From positions 496,001 through 560,000 of the forward strand of contig CAXXTS010000005.1 in the NCBI GenBank assembly GCA_963676345.2: a DNA stretch of 64,000 nucleotides, read 5' to 3'. A program made the translations under genes and the position numbers. The notes under the pieces are model-generated. The model saw only the letters and a list, made by a program, of their open reading frames with translations. It had not been told where the DNA came from and ran no database searches. Source of the DNA: G963665925 sp963676345 (lineage in GTDB: Bacteria; Bacillota; Clostridia; Peptostreptococcales; Acidaminobacteraceae). Each line of letters begins with the position of its first letter. Positions within the stretch are counted from its first letter, which is position 1. Of the stretch, positions 34,845 through 44,118 are shown piece by piece.

Positions 34845-36371
34845 ATGTTGTTCGGATTAGGGAAGAATAAAAATTGTCAAGAAGTTGACCTCGTGACTAC
34901 ATATGTGAGTAACCAAGTGAATGGTATTCACTCAAAGCGTCCAACAAATTTGAAAGTGTCTAAGCATACAAATATCCTAAAAATGTTTGAACAGTTCCTT
35001 GAAAATGATAAAAAGACGGCAGAACTTCTGGAAAGTCTTCTATTTGAAAGTTCAAACTTAAGTGATTTCGACGTCGAAATGTCTCATATTGCCAAGGGAC
35101 TTAAACAGTTTGCAGTCAATCTAGCTGAAGCAAGCGAATCCAACATGGCTATGGTAGAACAGACTACGGCAAGTATGAATGAAGTTGAGATGTCTGTATC
35201 AAAGCAGGCTGAGACCATGGTATCGCTCAGTGAAAAATCCAATGAACTGATTTCTATGAACAGAGAGAGCATACAAGATCTAGAAGAAATCAATGGTCTA
35301 AAAGATACAGTAGTAGATAACGCTGATGATCTTTCTGAAAAAATTAATCAATTGGGTGAAATCTCCAATCAGGTTGATGAAATCGTAAAAGGTGTGGCCG
35401 GTATTGCAGACCAAACCAATCTGCTGGCGCTTAATGCCTCTATTGAAGCGGCTCGTGCTGGAGAACATGGCAGGGGATTCGCTGTTGTTGCAGAAGAAAT
35501 CAGAAAATTGGCGGAGGATACAAAAGTTAAACTCGATGAAATGACCAGCTTCACTCAGCGCATACGAAATAATGCGGTAGACAGTCGTGAGAGTGTAGAT
35601 CAAACCATTCAGTCAACAAAAGAAATGTCAAGTAAGCTGGGTTCTGTCAATGTATCCTTTGAAAGCAATGTGGCAAATTTGGAGCAAACTGTGACATATA
35701 TATCAGAACTCACTGCAATGAGCCAGCAAATTAGTGTTACAACCACCGAAATTACGAGTGCTATGCAAAATGCTGCTGCTTCATCAGAAGACATATCTGA
35801 TATGGCAAATCAGATCAGTATAGATGCTGAAACTGCCTATGAAGCTGCAGGAAGAATATCGAACATTGATGACAGTCTCTCGCACATCGTAAAGGAAATG
35901 ACTGAAACGGTGAACCGTGGAGTGAACCGCATTGATAATAATACATTTAAAAATCACATTCAAAGTGCTGTTAAAAGCCATAAAAACTGGATGGATAAGC
36001 TATATCAAATGTCATCTGAAATGGCACTCAAGCCCATTCAGTCAGATGGCCACAAGTGCCGATTTGGGCATTTTTATCATTCCATTGAAGTGAATCATAG
36101 TGCAATCCGTGAAGACTGGGAGGCAATTGATGTCCTTCACGACACACTCCACATGAAAGCACATGACGTTATAAAAGCAATTGAAGAAAAAGATGATTTG
36201 AGAGCACGTGCGGCATATGATGAAGCAGAGCGTCTTTCAGATCAAATTCAATCCATATTCTCAAAGGTTATTAATCAGGTAGAAACTCTAAGTCAGCGCG
36301 GCGAAGCTCTTTTTGATATATCGATCAGTCAAAACAATGTAAAGCTGGTTCAGATTGAAAAGGTGATTTAG
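34845..36371 (+). CDS. Soluble methyl-accepting chemotaxis protein with CZB zinc-binding domain
   Basis: 508 residues with no membrane helix. Residues 60-350 form the signalling coiled coil, with the hairpin tip GIADQTNLLALNASIEAARAGEHGRGFAVVAEEIRKLAE. The C-terminal 130 residues match the chemoreceptor zinc-binding (CZB) domain: HKNWM, CRFGHFY, HSAI, LHDTLHMKAHDV supply the His and Cys ligands. CZB receptors respond to zinc or to oxidants such as hypochlorous acid through the Cys-bound zinc. The ATG at 34845 follows GGAGGGG; the TTG at 34833 overlaps that site. A terminator follows. Confidence 0.9.
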   Translation: MLFGLGKNKNCQEVDLVTTYVSNQVNGIHSKRPTNLKVSKHTNILKMFEQFLENDKKTAELLESLLFESSNLSDFDVEMSHIAKGLKQFAVNLAEASESNMAMVEQTTASMNEVEMSVSKQAETMVSLSEKSNELISMNRESIQDLEEINGLKDTVVDNADDLSEKINQLGEISNQVDEIVKGVAGIADQTNLLALNASIEAARAGEHGRGFAVVAEEIRKLAEDTKVKLDEMTSFTQRIRNNAVDSRESVDQTIQSTKEMSSKLGSVNVSFESNVANLEQTVTYISELTAMSQQISVTTTEITSAMQNAAASSEDISDMANQISIDAETAYEAAGRISNIDDSLSHIVKEMTETVNRGVNRIDNNTFKNHIQSAVKSHKNWMDKLYQMSSEMALKPIQSDGHKCRFGHFYHSIEVNHSAIREDWEAIDVLHDTLHMKAHDVIKAIEEKDDLRARAAYDEAERLSDQIQSIFSKVINQVETLSQRGEALFDISISQNNVKLVQIEKVI

Positions 36372-36408
36372 CCAATCGACCATATCGGGTCTATATCGTT
36401 AATAATTG

Positions 36409-36445
36409 GTCAGTGTGTTGCGCGCACAATTTGCGCACAGGACAC
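36409..36445 (+). terminator. Intrinsic terminator after the chemoreceptor gene
   Basis: GTCAGTGT pairs with ACACTGAC, with inner TTGCGC/GCGCA pairing, then TTTTTT. Confidence 0.88.
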
Positions 36446-36540
36446 TGACTTTTTTGTGTTTTGGAAAATATCAAAGTACACTTTTTAAGACCGACAGCAT
36501 GTGGTATCCTTTATAGTAAATAGGTTAGCGAGGAGGCACT

Positions 36541-38451
36541 ATGTACAGTTTTAAGACATTGGGTAGGACGCTGATAATCACTGCATTATTTACCATACTA
36601 TTTACAGTAGGCATTAATATACAAACACATAAAGCGTTTGAAATACTTGAACAAAACGAACGCGTCATTGATGAAATTAAAGTATATCTAAGCGAAAATG
36701 AGTTACCAATTCGGGTGTTTGCCAATATCGCTGCACAAACTGTAGACTCCGATGACAAATTTGAAGCACTTTCAAGTGCTTACTTGAGAAATAAGGCTGC
36801 ACTTGAGAAGAACTTAACCCAAGTGAATGATATTAGCGGTTTAATTGAGTTTCAGGTGTATGAGTTGCTCATTTTCAATTTGAAAGCAGATGAAAAGAAG
36901 GACTTAAGAATAAAGTTAGATGCGATTCTAGATCAAATTGAAAACGCTCAAGGGCTTCTGGAAACGAATTTCTCTGTACCGATTATACGGGATGCAGATA
37001 TCGTCGTAGATTTTGAAAACCGCTTTACGAAGATCAATGAGGACATCGCCGAGTTTCATAATATGTACAACACCTACTCAGTAAGCATTAGAAGCTACTA
37101 TTTTTTGATTTATAATGTGCTCATTACAGGTGCGATGATATTAATTGGCTTAATGGCCTTTGTTGTCTTCCGCGTTATACGTAAAGACCTTGAGTTTATG
37201 ACGAAAACTTATAGACACCTAGATGAACATAATTACGATTTATCCCATCTCATTCCTGAAAAGGTTATATTCGAAGAAGAAAAGGAAGTCTATAATACAG
37301 TTGAAAGACTCTTCAAAGAGCAGCAGATTTTTAAAGACTTTAAGAACCTAGTCAGTCAGTCATATCATCTTGATGACATTTTGGAAATGTTCTATGAAAA
37401 ACTAAATGACTTGATGGAAATTGACCGTATAGGTATTGCATTCGTCGATTATAGGAAGAATAAAATCATTGCTGAACACGGCGTGGCAAACTATGAGGAA
37501 ATAAAGATTGGACCGGGATTCGAAGTCAGTATCGATAAAACATCATTAAAGAAACAGCTAAAGAGCCACATGGGTATCATTAACAATAACATCCCAGCAT
37601 CGATTGAGAAAAAACCACACAGTGTTTCACTTAATCTGATTGCGGCTGAAGGTATTAAGTCTAATATGATTGTTCCGCTGATCACGAATAATGTGGTCTT
37701 TGGTTTTATCTTCATCAGTTCATCAAGACTCAATCACTTTAGTGAAGAGAGCTTAGAATTTGCAAGTAAAATCATATATGAAATATCTGGGGCGCTCAAT
37801 AGATCTTATTTGCTAAAGGTTGTTCTTTCAAAAATGACAACGACATTTGCAAAACTCGTTGACAGAAAAGACAATGAAACTGGAGATCATATTTTACGTA
37901 TGGTAAGCTATTCAAAAATTATTGCAGAAGGTCTTCGGAGGATGGATATACCAACGCATCCAGTTGACAGACGAATGATACTTGAAATCGAACGTAACGC
38001 TTCAGTACATGATATTGGTAAGGTTGGAATTCCCGATAACATATTGAAAAAGCCAGGTAAGTTGACACCCGAAGAATGGCAGATTATGAAAACACACGTT
38101 ATGATTGGAGGGGAAATATTTGCAGATTTAAGGCGAGACCTAGGTCTTTTTGAAGCAGACTTTTATAAGGTCCCTGAGGAAATCGTGAAATTCCATCACG
38201 AAAAGTTTGATGGATCAGGATACCCATACAGACTGAGTGGTGCTGAAATTCCGCTGGTGGCACGTATTGTCGCCCTTGGAGATGTATTTGATGCATTGAC
38301 ATCAGAACGTGTTTACAAAAAGGCATTTAGCTTTGAAAAAGCACTGGAAATTTTACGAGAATCGACAGGTACACATTTTGATCCCGTCGTTGTCGAGGCT
38401 TTTTTCAACCAGTTGGATGAAATTAAAAAAATATACAATAAGAATCTATAA
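36541..38451 (+). CDS. Membrane-anchored GAF and HD-GYP domain protein
   Basis: 636 residues. Helices at about 9-25 and 190-212 enclose an extracytoplasmic helical sensor. A GAF domain (about 275-425: LDDILEMFYEKLNDLMEIDRIGIAFVDY) precedes an HD-GYP domain (about 440-620) with HDIGKVGIPDNIL, HHEKFDGSGYPYRLSG and ALGDVFDALTSERVYK. All catalytic residues expected for cyclic di-GMP hydrolysis are present. The ATG has GGAGG just upstream. Together with the protein at 28121 it suggests active cyclic-dinucleotide signalling. Confidence 0.92.
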   Translation: MYSFKTLGRTLIITALFTILFTVGINIQTHKAFEILEQNERVIDEIKVYLSENELPIRVFANIAAQTVDSDDKFEALSSAYLRNKAALEKNLTQVNDISGLIEFQVYELLIFNLKADEKKDLRIKLDAILDQIENAQGLLETNFSVPIIRDADIVVDFENRFTKINEDIAEFHNMYNTYSVSIRSYYFLIYNVLITGAMILIGLMAFVVFRVIRKDLEFMTKTYRHLDEHNYDLSHLIPEKVIFEEEKEVYNTVERLFKEQQIFKDFKNLVSQSYHLDDILEMFYEKLNDLMEIDRIGIAFVDYRKNKIIAEHGVANYEEIKIGPGFEVSIDKTSLKKQLKSHMGIINNNIPASIEKKPHSVSLNLIAAEGIKSNMIVPLITNNVVFGFIFISSSRLNHFSEESLEFASKIIYEISGALNRSYLLKVVLSKMTTTFAKLVDRKDNETGDHILRMVSYSKIIAEGLRRMDIPTHPVDRRMILEIERNASVHDIGKVGIPDNILKKPGKLTPEEWQIMKTHVMIGGEIFADLRRDLGLFEADFYKVPEEIVKFHHEKFDGSGYPYRLSGAEIPLVARIVALGDVFDALTSERVYKKAFSFEKALEILRESTGTHFDPVVVEAFFNQLDEIKKIYNKNL

Positions 38452-38458
38452 ACATACC

Positions 38459-38497
38459 TATCCCCACTTGTTCTTCCTACTGAGTGGGGATATTTTC
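38459..38497 (+). terminator. Intrinsic terminator after the GAF/HD-GYP gene
   Basis: TATCCCCACT pairs with AGTGGGGATA, followed by TTTTC. Confidence 0.88.
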
Positions 38498-38543
38498 ATC
38501 GGGTACATATGAAAGAGTACATCGATAAAAAGGAGGTAAGAAA

Positions 38544-40139
38544 ATGGTATATAGATTTAAAACCCGTGTTCATAAATATATAGCAGTTCTATTACTTATT
38601 ATGATGCTATTTGGATTAGGAGCTCCAGGCGTCTATGCACGTAATTATGATTACGAGCTTTATGCCAATGCCTTAAATGCTATGGGGGTATTTGAAGGAA
38701 CGCCTGATGGCTATGAGCTTGACCGCGCACCCACACGACTTGAGGGACTGATCCTATTTGTAAAACTATTAGGCGAGCAAGATAAAAGTCAGCAGTTCGA
38801 TACCACCGATGCCTTTTTTACGGATGTACCACTATGGGGCCAATCATTTGCAGAATATGCCTATTTCAGAGGCTACACCAGCGGTATTGGAAATCGAATG
38901 CTTGGTGCTAACAAAGACTTGCAAGCTCAGTCCTATATCACATTTCTTCTAAAAGCATTAGGTTACACGCCAGAAAAAGGCGACTTTGCATGGGAAACAG
39001 CAATTGATGACAGTGTGCGAATCGGTCTAATAACCCATGAAGACGCATTGATGCTCAAGCAAGAAACCTTTACAAGAGGCCATGTTGCTTATCTTTCATA
39101 TAGGGCCTTAAATACCCAAGTTAAAGATACGTCGCTTAAGCTAAGTGACAAGTTGAAGAATCAAAAATCCAATATGGATACTTCTGAGTCTGAAAGTCAC
39201 AAGGAAATAGCACAGTTTTTGAGCTTGTACAAAGAAAATGTTAAGAGCCTTGAGGGTGTAGACTACTATGATGAGGTTCCAAATCTGACTGCTCCATATT
39301 TTGCAGGTCGCTTAAACACTGAACTGGCTGATTCTGCGGTTAGACTGCTGAATATGGTTCGTTTTGCTGCAAAACTGCCAGCTGATGTTGTCCTGAGCAC
39401 TGAGTGGAGTGATTACGCACAACATGCTGCAATGGTCAGCTATGTAAACGATGAACTGTCCCACTACCCTAAGAAACCGTCAGATATGACAGATGCATTA
39501 TACTCCAAAGCTGCTTCTGGAGCACAGACCAGCAATATCTATTATGGTCTTAACTACGCAGACCCAGAAGAGGTTCGGGATACTATTCTAGGATACATGG
39601 ACGATTCAGACCCATATAATATTGCTGTTTTAGGGCATAGAAGGTGGCTGCTTTCAACAACACTAGATAAGGTGGGCGTTGGATATATAACAGATGGCAG
39701 TAAAACATATTCGGCAGTTAAAGTGTTTGACAGCACATATAAAGAAAACACTCTGGATTATGACTTTATTGCTTGGCCAAGTCCAGGTCAATTTCCGGTA
39801 GTTTTTTTCGGCACGCATATCGCCTGGTCAGTTCATCCGAATTCAAATGTATATGACAATTCAAGAACGGGTGAAATTGAAGTACAGTTGGAGAATAAGG
39901 TCACGGGACATGTGGAAATATTTAAACAGGATGAAATCAGGGTGGTGTCAGACACCAGCCAAAAATATTATAATATTGATGTGAATGGGTACGGTGAGCC
40001 TTTTGCAATTATTTTTAGGCCTGATCAGATGACGCTATCAGACAATCAGACTTACCATGTGATTGTCTCAGGCTTGTATGACTTTGATGGTAAGAGGCAT
40101 ACAATAGAGTACAATACCCAGTTTTTTAGCGTGGAGTAA
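38544..40139 (+). CDS. Exported protein with S-layer-like repeats and CAP domain
   Basis: 531 residues. The signal peptide YIAVLLLIMMLFGLGAPGVYA is cut near residue 33. Residues 35-200 hold SLH-like units (LYANALNAMGVFEGTPDGYELDRAPTRLEGLILFVKLLGE; FFTDVPLWGQSFAEYAYFRGYTSG). A CAP/SCP-like domain follows at about 270-440, with NMVRFAAKLP, AQHAAMVSY, LSHYPKKP and LGHRRWLL. The last 90 residues form a beta-rich tail. CAP proteins act outside the cell; the S-layer-like part may anchor it to the wall. The ATG follows AAAAGGAGG. Function beyond this is unknown. Confidence 0.86.
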   Translation: MVYRFKTRVHKYIAVLLLIMMLFGLGAPGVYARNYDYELYANALNAMGVFEGTPDGYELDRAPTRLEGLILFVKLLGEQDKSQQFDTTDAFFTDVPLWGQSFAEYAYFRGYTSGIGNRMLGANKDLQAQSYITFLLKALGYTPEKGDFAWETAIDDSVRIGLITHEDALMLKQETFTRGHVAYLSYRALNTQVKDTSLKLSDKLKNQKSNMDTSESESHKEIAQFLSLYKENVKSLEGVDYYDEVPNLTAPYFAGRLNTELADSAVRLLNMVRFAAKLPADVVLSTEWSDYAQHAAMVSYVNDELSHYPKKPSDMTDALYSKAASGAQTSNIYYGLNYADPEEVRDTILGYMDDSDPYNIAVLGHRRWLLSTTLDKVGVGYITDGSKTYSAVKVFDSTYKENTLDYDFIAWPSPGQFPVVFFGTHIAWSVHPNSNVYDNSRTGEIEVQLENKVTGHVEIFKQDEIRVVSDTSQKYYNIDVNGYGEPFAIIFRPDQMTLSDNQTYHVIVSGLYDFDGKRHTIEYNTQFFSVE

Positions 40140-40228
40140 GATTTAATATATTTTTTAATCCCGCATTGCGATATAAATTCTTCTGATGATATAATGAAAG
40201 ATACGGAGTAGAAGGAAAGGACGTTATC

Positions 40229-41533
40229 ATGGGATTATATGTAAGTTCAAAGACATTCGATTTTGGCACAACTGAGGTTGAAAATTTATTTATAACAGAT
40301 TTCATGATGATGGCAGATGGGACAGCAATCAAGACCTATCTGCTGGGACTGCATTATTTGAGTAATGAGATTGGTGTACAGGATTTGTCCAACCGCAAAA
40401 TTGCTGCAAATATGAATGTGTCACTTGATGATGTTGTACGTGCATGGCAATTTTGGGAAAAACTTGGTCTTGTAAAGTTGTCAAAGGCTGGCGAAGACCC
40501 TCACGAATTCGACATCACCTTTATACCAATCAGACAAAAGTATCTTGAAAACAACTATGTTTCTGCAGACACTGCAAAAATGAAAAAGGCGGTTCTTTCA
40601 AGATCTGTGTCGCCAGATAGACTGATGCTATATGAGCGCAACGAGGAGAACAGACGCTTAAGGCAATATGTTGAAGGACTAGTTCAACGAGAGCTTCAAT
40701 TAAAAGAGCTTATACAATTATATGAGTTTGTAGAAGACATAGGACTCGGATACGAACTGATAAAATTTGCATTTGATTATACACAGCAGCTGGGCAAACT
40801 TAATCGCAGAGGCAATTTCAATTATACATACCGCGTGCTTGAAGGTTGGAAAGGCGCAGGTGTTCAAACGATTGAAGAAGCTGAAAATAACATTGAGATG
40901 CGGTCTGCAAAATACCGTTTTGCCTATGAACTTGAGCGTGTTATTGGGGCGTCAGGTTCAGCAAACGCGCTTTCAAAACTGATTGATAAGTGGAAAAACA
41001 AGTATGACTACGATGAAATATTCATTAAGACAGTAGCGGAGTATTTGCGGAGTACACGAACTAAACTCGTTCCAATTAATCTTGATGACTATTTCAAAGA
41101 ACTCAGTGGTAAGAATATTAAGTCGATAGAAGAGTTTAAAACCTATCTATCAGCAGGTGAGTATTATTATGGTCTAATGAAAGCAACGGGTATTTGGGTA
41201 CCGGTTGAACTGATGCGTTCAGAACTGAAAAAATGGCATGCAGAGTTCGGGTATGGGAAGGAAATGATTCGTCATATCCTGATTGAACAGAAAAAGAGAA
41301 AGACGAGACTGACGTTAACAGGCGCAGAGGAAGTTCTCAAAGAAGCGCATCAGCTAGGACTGAAGTCTATTGAAGAATACAACCGCTACTTAGAAGGTAA
41401 AGGAAAAAGCAAACCTGCTCCAACAAAGGGCAAAGTCAAAAAAGGTAACTTTGGTAAATTTGCTCAACGCGATAAATCTAATTTAGGTAAACTTGTGAAA
41501 TCGGCAAGAAAAGCAGATAAAAGGAGCGAATAG
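40229..41533 (+). CDS. DnaD-domain replication protein
   Basis: 434 residues. The N-terminal 120 residues look like a winged-helix domain (IKTYLLGLHYLSNEIGVQDLSNRKIAANMNVSLDDVVRAWQFWEKLGLV). The part at about 145-225 fits the DnaB_2/DnaD C-terminal domain (ELIKFAFDYTQQLGKLNRRGNFNYTYRVLEGWKGAGVQTIEEAE). A Lys-rich tail ends the protein. DnaD/DnaB-type proteins remodel the origin and help to load the replicative helicase. The helicase-loader gene starts two bases after its stop, as usual in Clostridia. Confidence 0.86.
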   Translation: MGLYVSSKTFDFGTTEVENLFITDFMMMADGTAIKTYLLGLHYLSNEIGVQDLSNRKIAANMNVSLDDVVRAWQFWEKLGLVKLSKAGEDPHEFDITFIPIRQKYLENNYVSADTAKMKKAVLSRSVSPDRLMLYERNEENRRLRQYVEGLVQRELQLKELIQLYEFVEDIGLGYELIKFAFDYTQQLGKLNRRGNFNYTYRVLEGWKGAGVQTIEEAENNIEMRSAKYRFAYELERVIGASGSANALSKLIDKWKNKYDYDEIFIKTVAEYLRSTRTKLVPINLDDYFKELSGKNIKSIEEFKTYLSAGEYYYGLMKATGIWVPVELMRSELKKWHAEFGYGKEMIRHILIEQKKRKTRLTLTGAEEVLKEAHQLGLKSIEEYNRYLEGKGKSKPAPTKGKVKKGNFGKFAQRDKSNLGKLVKSARKADKRSE

Positions 41534-41535
41534 TC

Positions 41536-42537
41536 TTGATAATTGATCACGCAGCAATAAAACGGGAGTATGACAGGATAAAAGCCAAGAATAAGTCTAT
41601 TCGACGCATGCGACAAGAAGAGGTTTATGCTCGCATTCCAAGAATTCTTGAAATAAAGAAAGAAATAGCTAAGGCGGGCCATGTGCTAACCAAGCGTGTA
41701 CTAGCTGGAGAAATCATAACTGAAGCAGACACACTTGAAATGGAACGCAAGGCAAAACAACTGATGCAGGAGCGGCTGTTTCTCTTGACAGAACACAATT
41801 ATCCTACAAATTATCTGGATGAAATATATGACTGCACCCTATGTAAAGACGAAGGGGTCGTGGGGAGAAGTAAAGCATGGTGTAAGTGTTATTTAAAAAG
41901 AATGACCGAACAGCTTGTCGAAAAATCAAACATGAGTGGGATTCTAAGCAAGGAAAATTTTGACACATTCGACTTGCGCCTTTTTTCAAATGATCTTGAT
42001 GAAGCCCACGATGTATCACCAAGAGAATACATGAAAATGCGCTACAAAAAAGCACATGAGTATGTCGGTATGTTTGAGAAGAACCGGGGAAACCTGCTGC
42101 TAGTGGGACCAACGGGAACGGGGAAGACATTCCTGACACACTGCATTGCAGAAGACTTAATTCGTCGCGGTTTTCTGGTTGTCTATTTTACGGCAATAGG
42201 TATTTTGAATAAAATTAAAGATGCTTCATTTGAAAAAAGTTTTGAAGCAAAGCAGATGGTAGGCATGATGCATCAGGCTGACTTACTGATTATTGATGAC
42301 TTGGGTACTGAAATGACAACAGATTACTCAGTTTCAGAGCTCTTTGGTATTATTAATGACCGCTTAATCAGTTCCAAAAAAGCGACACTGATATCCACGA
42401 ATTTGACACCAGAAGAAATACAAGAGAGATACTCCGAAAGACTCTCTTCACGTATTTTAGGCAAGGCAGATATTTGGGAGTTTTTTGGTGATGATCTGCG
42501 TATTGCCATGAAATTAAAAGAATATGAAAATGAGTAA
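41536..42537 (+). CDS. dnaC: Helicase loader, DnaC/DnaI-type AAA+ ATPase
   Basis: 333 residues. An N-terminal zinc motif (CTLCKDEGVV, CKCYLK at about 95-120) precedes the AAA+ domain with Walker A GPTGTGKTFL (about 192), Walker B DLLIIDDLGTEM and the sensor STNLTPEEI. It loads the replicative helicase onto DNA with the DnaD-like partner encoded just upstream. The start is TTG with AAAGGAGCG. A terminator follows 67 bases on. Confidence 0.92.
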   Translation: MIIDHAAIKREYDRIKAKNKSIRRMRQEEVYARIPRILEIKKEIAKAGHVLTKRVLAGEIITEADTLEMERKAKQLMQERLFLLTEHNYPTNYLDEIYDCTLCKDEGVVGRSKAWCKCYLKRMTEQLVEKSNMSGILSKENFDTFDLRLFSNDLDEAHDVSPREYMKMRYKKAHEYVGMFEKNRGNLLLVGPTGTGKTFLTHCIAEDLIRRGFLVVYFTAIGILNKIKDASFEKSFEAKQMVGMMHQADLLIIDDLGTEMTTDYSVSELFGIINDRLISSKKATLISTNLTPEEIQERYSERLSSRILGKADIWEFFGDDLRIAMKLKEYENE

Positions 42538-42604
42538 AACTCCATTCGACTATGCAATCGTACAGTTGAAGATGCTAAATAGACCAAAAGTATCAGCTAT
42601 GAAT

Positions 42605-42642
42605 AAATGACACATCATGCTCGCGTGAAGGTGTCATTTTTT
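42605..42642 (+). terminator. Intrinsic terminator of the dnaD-dnaC operon
   Basis: AAATGACAC pairs with GTGTCATTT, then TTT. A second hairpin follows at 42664-42692 (GGGGGTGCGAA with TTCGCGCTCCC) ahead of a T run at 42699. The rest of the gap up to 42898 holds no gene; only the ribosome site of the next operon is recognisable. Confidence 0.88.
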
Positions 42643-42928
42643 GTGGCTCAGTGTCAAATGTTTGGGGGTGCGAACCTATAATTCGCGCTCCCTTCGTGTT
42701 TTTTGAAGTCAAAGTGCACAGTTAGTAATGAGCATGCTTAATATGCCAAGGGATCAGTACAGTCGCAGCTTTTTAGTGCGACGCGTTGTAAAAATTAAAA
42801 ATTGAGGTGCTTTTTCCTGTAAAGTTTTTATGTAATTTCGATTCTCTTTAGAAAAAATTAATACTCTAACATATATCTCACATATTTATTTTGTACACTT
42901 GCTCCATAGAAACGTGGAGGTGCGTAAA

Positions 42929-44110
42929 ATGAAGAAAAAATGGATGCTCACATTTGTAACGTGCGGGATAGTTCTTGCAAGCGGATTCTACTACGTGAAT
43001 TCTGCTAGAAACATTAAAACAGATGTGACTGAACCTGTCCAAAGAACGGCAGTAGTTGAAGCGGGAGATATCATTATTGATTTTGTATCGGATGGCAATG
43101 TAGAGATACCAATCTATGATTTATCTTTTGAATCTACAGGAACGATTCAAACTGTAGAGATAGAAGCTGGAGATTTTGTTGAAGCGGGAATGGTTTTAGC
43201 TGAACTTGAAAAAGATGATCTTCAAAGAGATTTACTCAAAGCGGAGTTAGATCTTGAAGTGGCTCTAAAGCAGCAAATGTTAAATGCTTCATCTTATAGT
43301 GGCCAAGAACAGACTTATAGCTATAATGTAAACAGCCTATGGGAAAGCTATGAGACAGAAAAAGAAGAGTTGGAAATCATGCAGAGCATTCAAAGTGCGT
43401 ATTCTACACAAGAAATTAAAGACCAAAAGGTACTAGTAGAAGATGCACATGAAGCGTACTTGAATTACGTCAATACTTCAAAACCCAACACATCACTTGA
43501 AGTTGAATTAGACAATATCACCGTTGAAAAGGCGCGTATGAGTATTGAAGAGATTGAAGAGAGTATTGAAGGCATGACAATTAAGGCCAATGTGGATGGA
43601 TGGGTTGTAGATATAGGTTATGCAGTGGGTGAGGTAACGGAGTCTGCTGAACCAGTTATTCTAATTGAAGAAGACGGCCCAATTTATGTAGAAACTTATG
43701 TAGCGGAAGAAGATATTGGGGATGTTAATGTTGGTCAAAGTGCAACGTTTGAAGCGGATGCAGTAGCTGGCGTTACATATGAAGCAACAGTTCAGCACGT
43801 GAGTCGGTCGCCGGAGATCGGGTCAAATGGTCTTGTTAGCTACAAGGTGCTATTAAAAGCAGAAGATGCTGATAGAACCCTTATGGATGGGATGACTACC
43901 ACTGTTAACTTTATTTTACTTGAAAGAAATGATGTCCTCATTTTACCAAATGATGCAATTACAAAAAAAGAAGGCGGTCAGTATGTGACCATTCAAAATG
44001 ATGACGGGTCTATTTCAGAACAAAAGATATTTGCGGGTTTTACGGATGGCAGTCAAGTTGAAATTTTGAGTGGGCTGGAAGCGGGTATGACCGTTGTATA
44101 TGAAGAGTAG
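42929..44110 (+). CDS. MacA-like periplasmic adaptor (RND/HlyD type) of an ABC exporter
   Basis: About 394 residues. An N-terminal anchor (WMLTFVTCGIVLASGFYYV) is followed by a barrel-sandwich (lipoyl-like) half GTIQTVEIEAGDFVEAGMVLAELE, a coiled-coil hairpin (about 95-195), the second half MTIKANVDGWVVDIGYAVGE, and a beta-barrel segment up to EGGQYVTIQ. It should link the permease to the outside of the cell. The ATG at 42929 follows GGAGGTG; 42899 has no site. First gene of a four-gene operon with permease, lipoprotein and ATPase. Confidence 0.88.
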   Translation: MKKKWMLTFVTCGIVLASGFYYVNSARNIKTDVTEPVQRTAVVEAGDIIIDFVSDGNVEIPIYDLSFESTGTIQTVEIEAGDFVEAGMVLAELEKDDLQRDLLKAELDLEVALKQQMLNASSYSGQEQTYSYNVNSLWESYETEKEELEIMQSIQSAYSTQEIKDQKVLVEDAHEAYLNYVNTSKPNTSLEVELDNITVEKARMSIEEIEESIEGMTIKANVDGWVVDIGYAVGEVTESAEPVILIEEDGPIYVETYVAEEDIGDVNVGQSATFEADAVAGVTYEATVQHVSRSPEIGSNGLVSYKVLLKAEDADRTLMDGMTTTVNFILLERNDVLILPNDAITKKEGGQYVTIQNDDGSISEQKIFAGFTDGSQVEILSGLEAGMTVVYEE

Positions 44111-44118
44111 GTGTTTTC

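Noticed and set aside
28121..38451. Cyclic di-GMP riboswitches before the HD-GYP and chemoreceptor genes
   Set aside because: The conserved GEMM core sequence was not found in any of the leaders.
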